Origin: CAYVUV01 sp964455095 | GTDB lineage: Bacteria > Desulfobacterota > Binatia > HRBIN30 > CADEER01 | Assembly (NCBI GenBank): GCA_964455095.1 | Contig: CAYVUV010000132.1 | Span: 1 to 24,989 of the forward strand | Reading direction: 5' to 3' | DNA length: 24,989 bases | Shown: in pieces, positions 17,690 through 24,989 of the stretch | Numbering within the stretch: the first letter of the stretch is position 1 | Layout: every line of letters begins with the position of its first letter | The notes under the pieces: generated by a model | Seen by the model: the letters and a program-made list of their open reading frames with translations, nothing else | What the model was told of the DNA's origin: nothing | The model's database searches: none | Made by a program: the position numbers and the translations under genes

Positions 17690-18598
17690 GTGAAATCAGT
17701 TCTCGTTGCAAGTCGTGGTGTCGCAGCCGCTGTGGTGATGTTCTGCTGCCTGGCCCTGACGCCGCCAGCACAAGCCCAGTCGGTCTTGTACGGGGGCAGC
17801 TCCGGGAACAGCCCCGGCGGCGGTGAGTTTGGTACCGTCAACCAAGTCAACGCAGACTTCACCTTCCGCGGCGACCCCACCGCCACTGGTCCGCTTGCGG
17901 GTCTCGCGATCAACTCAGCCGGCGAAGTGTACGGTACGAACAACGTCGGAGCCAACAGCGTCCTCATTCGTATCAACCTGATCACCGGCCAGCTGCTGAG
18001 CACCGTCGGAAACATCCTGGATTCAGCCGACGACCTGCCGCTCAGAATAACCGACATTTCCTTCCAACCCGGAACCGACGTCCTCTTCGGCATCGCCGGT
18101 CCGGCCGATGACCCGAAGGAAGGCAATCTCTACACGATCAATCTCACGACCGCCGAAGCCACTCTGGTTGGCAACACGGGACTCGAGAGAGGCGGCCTGG
18201 CGTTCCTTCCCAATGGAACACTCTACCTCGCAACCGTCGGCGACGACGTCAACGAGGTGATCGCCCAGATCAACCCCGCCACCGCCGCCGTCATTGGCAC
18301 GCCTCAGGACCTCGACATGGACGGCATCGACGGTCTCGCCGCTCGGCCGAGCGACTCGGTGCTCTTTGGCACCGCGGACGACTCGGATGACCTCTTCACG
18401 ATCGACCCCACCGACGGGAGCCAGACGCTGGTCGGGAGTGACGACTCGGACGGCGGCCTGGCCAGCCTGGCCTTCGGCCCCGGATCGCTGACGCAGACCC
18501 CGGCCCCCGCACTCTCGGGAATCGGGCTCATCGCGTTGTCCCTGACTCTTCTGGCCGGCGGAGCGATCCTGCTGCGGCGCCGCGCGCCGCACGTATAA
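17690..18598 (+). CDS. Secreted propeller-like protein with C-terminal sorting-type anchor
   Basis: 302 aa from a GTG start with GGGAGGG about 7 nt upstream. Residues 1-29 are a signal peptide ending in AQA. The body has repeated blocks with strand-loop-strand spacing: GLAINSAGEVYGTN, LIRINLITGQLLSTVG, LYTINLTTAEATLVG, GLAFLPNGTLYLAT, IAQINPATAAVIG, LFTIDPTDGSQTLVG. These resemble six- or seven-bladed beta-propeller repeats of the DUF4394/lactonase-like kind; no catalytic residue is visible. The C-terminus from about 271 is PAPALSGIG, a hydrophobic helix, then LLRRR, matching the tail type at 12548-13063. It is probably exported and then sorted or anchored by that tail. A perfect hairpin lies just past its stop. 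Confidence 0.78.
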   Translation: MKSVLVASRGVAAAVVMFCCLALTPPAQAQSVLYGGSSGNSPGGGEFGTVNQVNADFTFRGDPTATGPLAGLAINSAGEVYGTNNVGANSVLIRINLITGQLLSTVGNILDSADDLPLRITDISFQPGTDVLFGIAGPADDPKEGNLYTINLTTAEATLVGNTGLERGGLAFLPNGTLYLATVGDDVNEVIAQINPATAAVIGTPQDLDMDGIDGLAARPSDSVLFGTADDSDDLFTIDPTDGSQTLVGSDDSDGGLASLAFGPGSLTQTPAPALSGIGLIALSLTLLAGGAILLRRRAPHV

Positions 18599-18627
18599 GT
18601 CGCCTCTCGCGCGTCCCACGTTGCGCC

Positions 18628-18652
18628 AGGGCCGCCGTCGAACGGCGGCCCT
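18628..18652. terminator. Perfect hairpin between convergent genes
   Basis: AGGGCCGCCGT / ACGGCGGCCCT, an 11-bp uninterrupted stem with a 3-nt loop, 30 bp after the propeller-like gene and overlapping the stop of the DUF1330 gene. A T-tract is absent, so it is either a strong stem used with Rho or a simple barrier for both transcripts. Confidence 0.5.
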
Positions 18653-18941
18653 AGCCGATCCCCTCCACCATCGCGACGTTCGTCGTCGCGCCCCGGAATC
18701 GGTGCTGGGCAATCGCCTGGTACTCGGGCGACTCGTACCAGTGCCGCGCCTCGGCGGCGGAGGGGAAGCGAAGCAGCACCGTGCGGGTGTACGGCCACTC
18801 GCCCTCGACGACCTCCGAATTTTCCGACACGACCAGCAGCTTCCCCGTGTACCGTTCGAACACGTCCAGGAAACCCGCGCTGTACTTGTCGTACTCGGCG
18901 CGGTCGTGGATGTTGATCTGCGCAATGACGTAGACGGACAT
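18651..18941 (-). CDS. DUF1330 family protein
   Basis: 96 aa from the ATG at 18941, with GGAGGGAGG upstream. The upstream frame to 19211 has no family similarity. DUF1330 proteins adopt a dimeric alpha-beta (ferredoxin-like) barrel fold and have no assigned function. Visible marks are the opening strand VYVIAQINIHD, the helix AEYDKYSAGFLDVFERY, the strand KLLVVSE, and the closing TRTVLLRFPSAAEARHWYESPEYQ, which is the most recognisable family stretch. The length is normal. It is divergent from pcm by 246 bp. Confidence 0.88.
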   Translation of the reverse strand: MSVYVIAQINIHDRAEYDKYSAGFLDVFERYTGKLLVVSENSEVVEGEWPYTRTVLLRFPSAAEARHWYESPEYQAIAQHRFRGATTNVAMVEGIG

Positions 18942-19103
18942 CGTCGCCTCCCTCCGGTTCGCACTCAGGCCTCTTACCTCCCGGCCTGCCAGCCTCGCAA
19001 CGGCCGGACGGAGCTTTGCGCCCACGGGTAGGGGCAGGCCTGCGCACCGCGCTCGAGAAGCTTGTCGCGCACGGCGCGACCGAAACGCGCGAAGCGAGAA
19101 GGC

Positions 19104-19169
19104 ATCCTGTTTCCGGGCGTGCCGGGATCGGGAAAGTCGACGCTCGCCGCCTGGCTCGCCAGAAAATAA
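19104..19169 (+). pseudogene. Possible remnant of a P-loop NTPase/kinase
   Basis: In the 246-bp gap between the DUF1330 and pcm genes, one plus-strand frame reads FPGVPGSGKSTLAAWLA and stops two codons later (TAA at 19167). This is an exact Walker A motif in its usual strand-loop-helix context, with GC-rich third positions. The frame opens at 19032 after a TAG and has no ATG or GTG, and nothing after the stop continues the family. It could be a decayed N-terminal kinase fragment or chance in GC-rich DNA. The opposite strand is also open here, which weakens the case. Confidence 0.3.
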
Positions 19170-19187
19170 CGGCGTAGATTCGGCGCC

Positions 19188-19988
19188 ATGAACAGCGAGC
19201 CTCTGGCCCACCTCTCGAGACGTGCACTATTCGCGGGAGGCGCGCTTCTGTGCTGCTGTGCGCACAGCCCGGTTCATGGCGCGGTCGAGGCCACGCCCGA
19301 TCTCTGGGCCGCCGCACGCAGGCGCATGGTCGAGTTGCAGCTCTCCGGACCGGGACGCGGTATCACCAATGCGCGCGTGCTGTCCGCCATGGGGCAAGTG
19401 CCCCGACACGAATTCGTGCCGGAACCGTTTCGCGGCGAGGCGTATGCCGACCACCCGTTGCCCATCGGTTATGGCCAGACGATTTCCCAACCGTATGTCG
19501 TCGCCTTCATGACCGAGCAGCTCGATCTCCAGCCCAACGAACGGGTGCTCGAAGTCGGCACCGGCTCGGGCTACCAGGCCGCCGTGCTCGCCACCCTGGT
19601 CAAGGAAGTCTACACGATCGAGATCGTCGAACCGCTCGCCCGCCGCGCCGAGACCGACCTGAAAAGGCTCGGCTATGCAAACGTCTTCGTGCGCGCGGGC
19701 GACGGCTATCAGGGCTGGCCGGACGCCGCGCCGTTCGACGCCATCATCGCCACCTGCGCGCCGGAAAACGTCCCGCAACCGCTCGTCGCCCAACTGCGCG
19801 ACGGCGGGCGGATGATCGTCCCCGTTGGCTCGGCGGAGAATCAAAACCTGGTCCTGCTCACCAAACGCGGCGACAGACTGGAACGCCGCGCCGTCCTGCC
19901 GGTCCTGTTCGTGCCCATGACGGGTGAGGCGCAGCGCAAGTCCGAAGAAGCGCCCCGGAAGCCGCACGCATCTCGCCCCGACCCGTGA
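19188..19988 (+). CDS. pcm: Protein-L-isoaspartate O-methyltransferase, apparently exported
   Basis: 266 aa. PIMT methylates L-isoaspartyl residues in damaged proteins using SAM, starting their repair. Core marks are MVELQL, VPRHEFVPEPF (71-81), LPIGYGQTISQPYVVAFMTE (91-110), motif I RVLEVGTGSGYQAAVLA (119-135), and DAIIATCAPENVPQPL, close to E. coli Pcm. The unusual part is residues 1-31: LSRRALFAGGALLCCC then AHSPVHGA, a twin-arginine-type signal sequence that the cytosolic enzyme lacks. The three cysteines make lipidation conceivable, though no clean lipobox is present. No Shine-Dalgarno sequence is visible at 19188. It is convergent with pssA, with 14 bp between the stops. Confidence 0.92.
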   Translation: MNSEPLAHLSRRALFAGGALLCCCAHSPVHGAVEATPDLWAAARRRMVELQLSGPGRGITNARVLSAMGQVPRHEFVPEPFRGEAYADHPLPIGYGQTISQPYVVAFMTEQLDLQPNERVLEVGTGSGYQAAVLATLVKEVYTIEIVEPLARRAETDLKRLGYANVFVRAGDGYQGWPDAAPFDAIIATCAPENVPQPLVAQLRDGGRMIVPVGSAENQNLVLLTKRGDRLERRAVLPVLFVPMTGEAQRKSEEAPRKPHASRPDP

Positions 19989-20002
19989 CTAGCGGCACAA
20001 GG

Positions 20003-20596
20003 CTACGGCTTCGGAATGCGCACACTTTTGCTGATCATGAGGCTGCCGGAGATCGCGAACAGCGCGCTGACGAGGTGCAGACGCAGGCCGGCGATGTCGA
20101 CCGGAAAGAGCGACCCGGCGCGAAACGCGATCAGGAGCAAACCGAGTGGGGCAATCGAAGTGGGAATCGGAGTTCCTTCGAAGTAGCGCACCTTGCCGCT
20201 GTTGTCGGCGAGGCTCTCGGCGGTGACGTTGTAACGCGCCAGGCGGCTGACGCCGCACAGGACAAAATACACCAGCGCCGCCTGATCGAGCGCCGAATCG
20301 AGACCGGCGGCATAGGCAATTGCCGCGGGGGCGACGCCGAAGGAAATCACATCGGCCAGCGAATCGAGCTCACGGCCGAGCGGCGACGACTTGTGTCGCC
20401 AGCGGGCGACGCGGCCGTCGAGGACGTCGAACACCAACGCCAGCGGAATCAACGCCGCGGCGACATAGAGCGCGCGGCGATCTCCCGTCTCGAGAACACG
20501 CATGGCCCGGAAAACGGCCAGCGTGCCACACGCGCCGTTGGCCATCGTCAGCAGGTCGGCAGCCTGAAAGCTGCGGATCATCGAGAAGTGCTTCAT
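20003..20596 (-). CDS. pssA: CDP-diacylglycerol-serine O-phosphatidyltransferase
   Basis: 197 aa, short for the family but complete. It joins serine to CDP-diacylglycerol to make phosphatidylserine, the precursor of phosphatidylethanolamine, in the inner membrane. The CDP-alcohol phosphatidyltransferase signature is intact: Asp57, Asp60-Gly61, Ala64-Arg65, Gly74, Asp78 and Asp82 within DVLDGRVARW...LGRELDSLAD. Hydrophobic segments cover about 10-30, 44-57, 84-97, 102-115, 147-160 and 170-190. The ATG at 20596 has AGGAAGG upstream. Phosphatidylglycerophosphate synthase shares the signature, but the SFGVAPAAIAYA segment after it is typical of PssA. No decarboxylase (psd) gene is in the window. 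Confidence 0.92.
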   Translation of the reverse strand: MKHFSMIRSFQAADLLTMANGACGTLAVFRAMRVLETGDRRALYVAAALIPLALVFDVLDGRVARWRHKSSPLGRELDSLADVISFGVAPAAIAYAAGLDSALDQAALVYFVLCGVSRLARYNVTAESLADNSGKVRYFEGTPIPTSIAPLGLLLIAFRAGSLFPVDIAGLRLHLVSALFAISGSLMISKSVRIPKP

Positions 20597-20662
20597 CCCC
20601 TACCTTCCTGCAGACAGTTTGCGAGACGCCTGGGATTTAGGAGAGACTACCACCACGGGCCC

Positions 20663-22477
20663 ATGAGCGCAGCGACGAGACGATTTGGCACCAGGGCGAT
20701 ACGCACTCTCACCGGTGCGCTCCCGCTGCTGTTCGCCACAGTGGTGTTGGCGCAGGAGCTGCCTACCGATCGCCTGATCGTCAAACTGCGCGACGGCGCG
20801 GCGGCGCGGGCGCGCGGGCTCGATCAGCAGCGCATGGACGGGCTGAGCGCCAGGGCGCGTGTGAGCTTGCGCCAGGTGCGCGCGATGTCGGGCGGCGCGC
20901 AGGTGCTGGGGCTGCCGGCAAGGGTTGCGGAAGCGGACGCCGAGGCGATTGCGCAGCGGCTGCGCGACGATCCGAACGTCGAGTACGCCGAGCCCGATCG
21001 GCGGGTGCGCGCGCAGCTGGTGCCGAACGATCCGTCCTACACGCTGCAGTGGCACTACCAGAGCTACCTGCCGCCGGATAGCGAGAACGGCGGCGTCAAC
21101 CTGCCGGCGGCGTGGGACCTCACCACCGGCTCACCCGACGTCGTGGTCGCCGTCATCGACACCGGCATGCGGCCGCATGCCGATCTCGATGGCGACATCC
21201 TCGACGGCGTCGGGCGCGTCGTGCCGGGGTACGACTTCGTCTCTGAGGACAGCCCAGGCGTGTACCTCGCCGCCAACGACGGCGACGGGCGCGATGCCGA
21301 CCCGTCCGATCCCGGCGATTGGATCACGGCTGCGGAAGACGACGGGAGTGCGGCAGGCGGCCGGTTCCTCAACTGCGCCGACCCGGCGCCCGGGGGACAG
21401 GTCGATGACAGCTCCTGGCACGGCACGCACGTCGCCGGCACCATCGGGGCGCTCAGCGACAACGGCCTCGGCGTCGCCGGAGTCGACTGGCAGGCGAAGA
21501 TCCTGCCGGTGCGCGTGCTCGGCAAGTGCGGCGGCTATGTCTCCGATATCGCCGACGGCGTGCGCTGGGCAGTGGGGCTCCCGGTGCCCGGGGCGCCGGC
21601 GAACCCGCACCCGGCCGCGGTGCTGAACTTGAGCCTCGGCGGCCCCGGCCCCTGTGGCGCGGCGTGGCAGGATGCCTTCGACGACGCGGCCGCCGCCGGC
21701 GCGAGCGTGGTCGTCTCCGCCGGCAACGACAACCTCGACGCGGTCGGCTTCGCGCCCGCCAACTGCAACGGCGTCATGACCGTCGCCGCCATCACGCGCC
21801 TGGCGCACAAGACGTCGTACAGCAACTTCGGCAGCCTGATCGACATCGCCGCGCCGGGCGGCGACGGAACGACCGTGAACCGCGTCCTCTCGCTCGAAAA
21901 TACCGGCACGACCACACCCGACCCCAGCCCGGCCGGCGACACGTACGGTTACAAGCGCGGCACCAGCATGGCGGCGCCGCACGTGTCGGGCGTCATCGCC
22001 CTGGTGCGATCCATCGCGCCGGGTCTCACGCCGGCACAGATTCTGGCGACGCTGCAGGCGACCGCGCGGCCGTTCCCCCCAGCCTCGAACTGCAGCACGC
22101 TATTCGACTGCGGCGCCGGCATTCTCGACGCGGGCGCCGCCGTCGAGGCGGCCACGCACACACTCGATGCCTACCATTGCCTCAGGACCAAGGACCTCAA
22201 AGACCCGCGCTTCGTCGCCACCGCGCTCTCGCTGACCGACCAGTTCGGCACCGGTGTCGCCGAGGTGCGCAAGCCCTTTCTCGTCTGCAATCCCGCCGCC
22301 ATGAACGGCAGCGGCATCACCCACCCCGCCGACCATCTCACCTGCTACAAGATCAAGGCCGACGATCCGCTGCCCGCGCCGCACCTCGCGGTGGTCAACG
22401 CCTTCGGATCGTCGGAGCTCTCCATCCGCAAGCCGTTCCTGCTCTGCGTGCCGGGAGCGAAGACAGTCGTTCCGTAA
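20663..22477 (+). CDS. Secreted subtilisin-family (S8) serine protease with duplicated C-terminal module
   Basis: 604 aa from the ATG at 20663. The frame is open back to 19985 across pssA, but the signal peptide (MSAATRRFGTRAIRT, hydrophobic core, ending VLAQ) fixes this start. Residues 35-118 are an inhibitor-type propeptide (DRLIVKLRD ... NVEYAEPDRRV). The catalytic domain has Asp166 (VVAVIDTGM), His253 (WHGTHVAGT), the oxyanion Asn355 (SAGNDN) and Ser435 (GTSMAAPHVSG), all intact. Cysteines at 238, 289, 331, 368, 477 and 483 could form disulfides. Residues 504-604 contain two half-repeats, each with a cysteine, a K-x-D segment and (I/V)RKPFL(V/L)CxP; I have seen similar tails on secreted proteins of uncultured deltaproteobacteria-like genomes but cannot name the domain securely. 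It is divergent from pssA by 66 bp. Confidence 0.92.
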   Translation: MSAATRRFGTRAIRTLTGALPLLFATVVLAQELPTDRLIVKLRDGAAARARGLDQQRMDGLSARARVSLRQVRAMSGGAQVLGLPARVAEADAEAIAQRLRDDPNVEYAEPDRRVRAQLVPNDPSYTLQWHYQSYLPPDSENGGVNLPAAWDLTTGSPDVVVAVIDTGMRPHADLDGDILDGVGRVVPGYDFVSEDSPGVYLAANDGDGRDADPSDPGDWITAAEDDGSAAGGRFLNCADPAPGGQVDDSSWHGTHVAGTIGALSDNGLGVAGVDWQAKILPVRVLGKCGGYVSDIADGVRWAVGLPVPGAPANPHPAAVLNLSLGGPGPCGAAWQDAFDDAAAAGASVVVSAGNDNLDAVGFAPANCNGVMTVAAITRLAHKTSYSNFGSLIDIAAPGGDGTTVNRVLSLENTGTTTPDPSPAGDTYGYKRGTSMAAPHVSGVIALVRSIAPGLTPAQILATLQATARPFPPASNCSTLFDCGAGILDAGAAVEAATHTLDAYHCLRTKDLKDPRFVATALSLTDQFGTGVAEVRKPFLVCNPAAMNGSGITHPADHLTCYKIKADDPLPAPHLAVVNAFGSSELSIRKPFLLCVPGAKTVVP

Positions 22478-22629
22478 ACCGGCCCCCATCTTGATTGTTC
22501 CTCCGAATTGGTTGCTAGGGTAATCGCGTTTGTGTCCGGCAGGGTCGTTCGTGCCTGTGGGGGAGACCAACTCGATGAGACAAAGGGCAGAAAGGGTGAG
22601 GTTGGGGTGGGCCTGAGCGCCGCCCCCGC

Positions 22630-24489
22630 ATGACTACCGCGATCCTGTTCGTCTTGAATCTCGGGCTCCTCGTCCTCTTCGGCGTGCTGCTGCGCCGGGC
22701 GGGATTGCTGGGCTACGCCAAGGGCGGCAAGTGGTACCTGACCTGGCTCGCCACCGGCGTGATCACGCTGATGGACGAGCTGACGTCGGTGTTCTACGCC
22801 CCGGCGGAAGCGCATCGTTTCATCGGCGTCCAGGCGATCTTCTTCATCGCCTTCACCTCGCTGCTGATGCGGTTCCTCTCCAGCCGCATGGTGGAGATCG
22901 GCCAGATCCTGCAGCGCAACGATCTGCGCGGCGGCGGCGTCTACTCGTTCTCGTATCTGGTGCTCGGCCCCGGCGTGTCGTTCGTCGCCGTTGCCTCGAT
23001 CATGGTCGACTACATCCTGACGGCCTGCATCTCGGCGGTCAGCGCGGTGATCAACGGCACCGCCTTCCTGCCGCTCGGCCCGGGCAGCGAGTTCGTCCTG
23101 GTGCTGGCCATCATCTGGGGCGTCGCCGGCTTGAACATCATGGGGATCCGCGAGAACGCGCGCGTGACCTTCTTCATCTTCATCGCCGCGTCGTTCGTGT
23201 TCGTGAACCTCATCGCCCTCGGCATCCTGCACATGGATGTGCAGAGCCCCTCGATCATCCTGGGCAGTGCCACCGATGTGGCCAAGCACGTGACCGAGGG
23301 TGGGTTGGCGCACGCCGTGCAAGTGGTGACCATCGGGGTCGCGAGCTGCGTGCTGGCCTACTCCGGCATCGAATCGGTGCTGCAAACCGCAGGGCTGGTC
23401 GAGGACTGGCGTCAGATCTCGAAGGCCTACTGGTTTCTGGCGCTGACCGTCGGCATCGTCACGCCGTTGGTGTCCGCCCTCGCCCTGTCTTCACCGATCG
23501 ACTTCAAGGGACACGAAGGCGACCTGATCACGCACTGGGCGACGATGGTAGCGAACGTTCCGTTCGGTTTCGTGGTCGGCGTGCTCGGCAGCATCATCCT
23601 CGTCATGGCGGTCAACACCGCCTACGTCGCCTCGAGCGAGCTGCTCGAGCGCGTCGCGCATCGCTACCACTTCGGATGGCTGCTGAAGACCAACCGCCGC
23701 GACGCGCTCTATCGCGTCCATCTGCTCAACGCGACGCTCTACACCTGCATCATCATGCTGACGCGCGGCTCGCAGCAGGTCCTCGCCGACATGTACGCCA
23801 TCGGCCTGCTGGCGAGCTTCTGCATCAGCATCGGTTGCCTGCTGATCTACCGCTACTTCCAGGGCACCAAGGACATCCGCGCCTACTACACCTCGCGCGC
23901 CGGCACGCTGCTGATCGAAGCGCTGCTCGTCGCCTGCTTCATCTACCTGGCGATCCACAAGCCGCACGGCACCATGCTGTGGGCCTCCGTCGTCGCCGTC
24001 ATCCTCGCGGCCGGCCTGCCGCTGTCGCGCCGCTATGGCCCGGAACGCCAACAGGTCCGGCAAAGCGACTACCCCATGCAGATGCTGCTCGCACTCGCCG
24101 AGACGGAGGGAATCCGCCATTTCTACTTCCGCCGGCCGGGCGAGCACGAGGTGTTGGCGGCGCGCGAGGACGCCGTGTTCATCACCTTCTTCTCTCCGCG
24201 CGGGTCGATCCCGCCCAAGCTCGGCCCGCAGCACTTCCGCTTCCCGCTGCAGAGCACCGGCGTCTCGCGCAGCATCGTCGCCGTGCTGACGCTCATTCAA
24301 GAGGAGTTCGGCGGCCAGGACGTGCACATTCACCTCGGCTGGCCGCTCTCCTCCTGGCTCGATCGCCTCGCCACGGGAGTTTTCGTCTTCAATCTGCTGA
24401 AGTTGCCGCGCCAGTTCCCCAGCTTCGACTTCCGGATCGAGTACCCCGGCAAGCAGGGCGAGGCCCCCGCTACTGCGCCTTCGCTTTGA
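22630..24489 (+). CDS. APC-superfamily permease with C-terminal soluble domain
   Basis: 619 aa. Residues 4-470 have about 12 hydrophobic segments (for example 4-22, 66-83, 117-140, 154-172, 178-200, 229-246, 267-288, 311-333, 367-378, 390-408, 427-443, 449-465), fitting amino acid-polyamine-organocation transporters. RGGGVYSFSY near 100 resembles the TM3 GGGxY motif and YSGIESVLQTAGLVEDW...SKA (244-266) the TM6-loop motif of the family. Residues 480-610 form a hydrophilic domain of unknown type with HFYFRRPGEHEV, FITFFSP and HFRFPLQSTGVS. The substrate cannot be deduced. The ATG at 22630 has no clear ribosome binding site; a 13-codon ATG frame (22575-22616) precedes it. Its stop overlaps the next convergent gene by 20 bp. 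Confidence 0.85.
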   Translation: MTTAILFVLNLGLLVLFGVLLRRAGLLGYAKGGKWYLTWLATGVITLMDELTSVFYAPAEAHRFIGVQAIFFIAFTSLLMRFLSSRMVEIGQILQRNDLRGGGVYSFSYLVLGPGVSFVAVASIMVDYILTACISAVSAVINGTAFLPLGPGSEFVLVLAIIWGVAGLNIMGIRENARVTFFIFIAASFVFVNLIALGILHMDVQSPSIILGSATDVAKHVTEGGLAHAVQVVTIGVASCVLAYSGIESVLQTAGLVEDWRQISKAYWFLALTVGIVTPLVSALALSSPIDFKGHEGDLITHWATMVANVPFGFVVGVLGSIILVMAVNTAYVASSELLERVAHRYHFGWLLKTNRRDALYRVHLLNATLYTCIIMLTRGSQQVLADMYAIGLLASFCISIGCLLIYRYFQGTKDIRAYYTSRAGTLLIEALLVACFIYLAIHKPHGTMLWASVVAVILAAGLPLSRRYGPERQQVRQSDYPMQMLLALAETEGIRHFYFRRPGEHEVLAAREDAVFITFFSPRGSIPPKLGPQHFRFPLQSTGVSRSIVAVLTLIQEEFGGQDVHIHLGWPLSSWLDRLATGVFVFNLLKLPRQFPSFDFRIEYPGKQGEAPATAPSL

Positions 24490-24989
24490 ACTTCTCCGCC
24501 TCGTTCTTGATGATGTCGGGCGTGTCGTAGACGCCCTCGTAGCAAACGCTGTTGGTGCTGTTGACGAGCTGCGCGGTGACCGGCAGCGCGAACGGCCCCA
24601 CGGGTGGGTCGGGCAGGTTGACCCCCTTGCCCTTGAGCAGCGCTTTCGCCTTGCCGGCGGCGCCCTCCTTGAGCAGGACTTTGCCGACGCCGTCCGAGCT
24701 GCGGAGCAGGTCCTTGTACTTGAGACCCTTGGTGCCGGCGGGCTCCCACAGCGCGCCGCTCGGCGCCACGTCGATGATCGCCGCGGGCGACGCCCCCGTG
24801 AAGACGCACAGCGTGTACTGCGTCGTGGTGGCGGGACTGCCGAAGTCCGCCAGCATCGTCGCGTCGCCCTTCAGCCACTTCCAGATCAGCTTGTCCTTGT
24901 CGCTGTCGCCGGCGACGTTCTTGACCACCAGGATGGATTTCAGCGCGCTCCGGCAGGTGGTGCGGATGGCAGGCGCGCAGCTGCCGGCG
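24470..24989 (-). CDS. Secreted-type protein of unknown family (N-terminus beyond window)
   Basis: The frame is open from the TAG at 24470 to the right edge, about 172 codons, with no start that must be used; an internal GTG at 24928 is unlikely because the family-like region continues upstream (CAPAIRTTCRSALKSILVVK). Marks are KLIWKWLKGDAT, ADFGSPATTTQYTLCVFTG, GKAKALLKGKGVNLPDPPVG, LPVTAQLVNS and a final CYEGVY...KFKAKAQ. I recall the KLxWKWxKG / GKGxNLPxP pattern as an abundant, uncharacterised family in uncultured deltaproteobacteria-like genomes; no function is known to me. The signal peptide, if any, lies outside the window. It overlaps the permease gene tail to tail by 20 bp. Confidence 0.7.
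   Translation of the reverse strand, partial: AGSCAPAIRTTCRSALKSILVVKNVAGDSDKDKLIWKWLKGDATMLADFGSPATTTQYTLCVFTGASPAAIIDVAPSGALWEPAGTKGLKYKDLLRSSDGVGKVLLKEGAAGKAKALLKGKGVNLPDPPVGPFALPVTAQLVNSTNSVCYEGVYDTPDIIKNEAEKFKAKAQ

Noticed and set aside
19985..20662. N-terminal extension of the S8 protease frame
   Set aside because: It runs antisense through pssA and precedes an obvious signal peptide at 20663.

Overview
The window is a GC-rich, gene-dense bacterial chromosome segment with about 17 complete genes and one partial gene at each edge. Core genes (dprA, topA, trmFO, comM, ilvE, leuA, pssA, pcm) are mixed with several secreted, cysteine-rich proteins. The core genes look proteobacterial-like in a broad sense. 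The secreted proteins (CxTNADC-type cysteine cassettes, a large cysteine-repeat lipoprotein, a subtilase with an RKPFLxCxP tail, and the right-edge GKGxNLPDPP-type protein) resemble what I recall from uncultured 'Deltaproteobacteria'/Binatota-type metagenome genomes. That taxonomic placement is inference from recall, not a search.

Layout. (1) 1-3550, minus strand: three tandem paralogous secreted proteins of no known family, with two strong sigma70-like promoters of nearly the same design. (2) 3701-10086, minus strand: a compact run dprA > topA > trmFO > CBS-ACT regulator > ilvE, with gaps of 2, -4, 9 and 58 bp. (3) 10179-12435, plus strand: comM (YifB family), divergent from dprA, then a SAM-dependent methyltransferase. 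(4) 12551-13635, minus strand: a small secreted cysteine-rich protein with a C-terminal sorting-type tail, and a GFA-family zinc protein. (5) 13772-15703, plus strand: a lipoprotein made of 13 cysteine-rich modules, tail to tail with leuA (15713-17428, minus). (6) 17690-18598, plus strand: a secreted propeller-like protein with a similar C-terminal tail, ending in a perfect hairpin shared with a DUF1330 gene. (7) 18654-20596: DUF1330 (minus), an apparently exported isoaspartyl methyltransferase (plus) and pssA (minus). (8) 20663-24989: a secreted S8 protease, an APC-type permease with a soluble C-terminal domain, and a truncated gene at the right edge.

How the genes fit together. dprA and comM sit back to back across a 92-bp gap and both act on incoming single-stranded DNA in natural transformation, so the lineage may be competent. 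ilvE and leuA are branched-chain amino acid genes, and the CBS-ACT protein just upstream of ilvE could sense an amino acid. The secreted proteins share cysteine-cassette logic and suggest an elaborate cell surface. I found no tRNA, rRNA, CRISPR array, IS element or prophage gene, and no gene-free stretch longer than about 260 bp.
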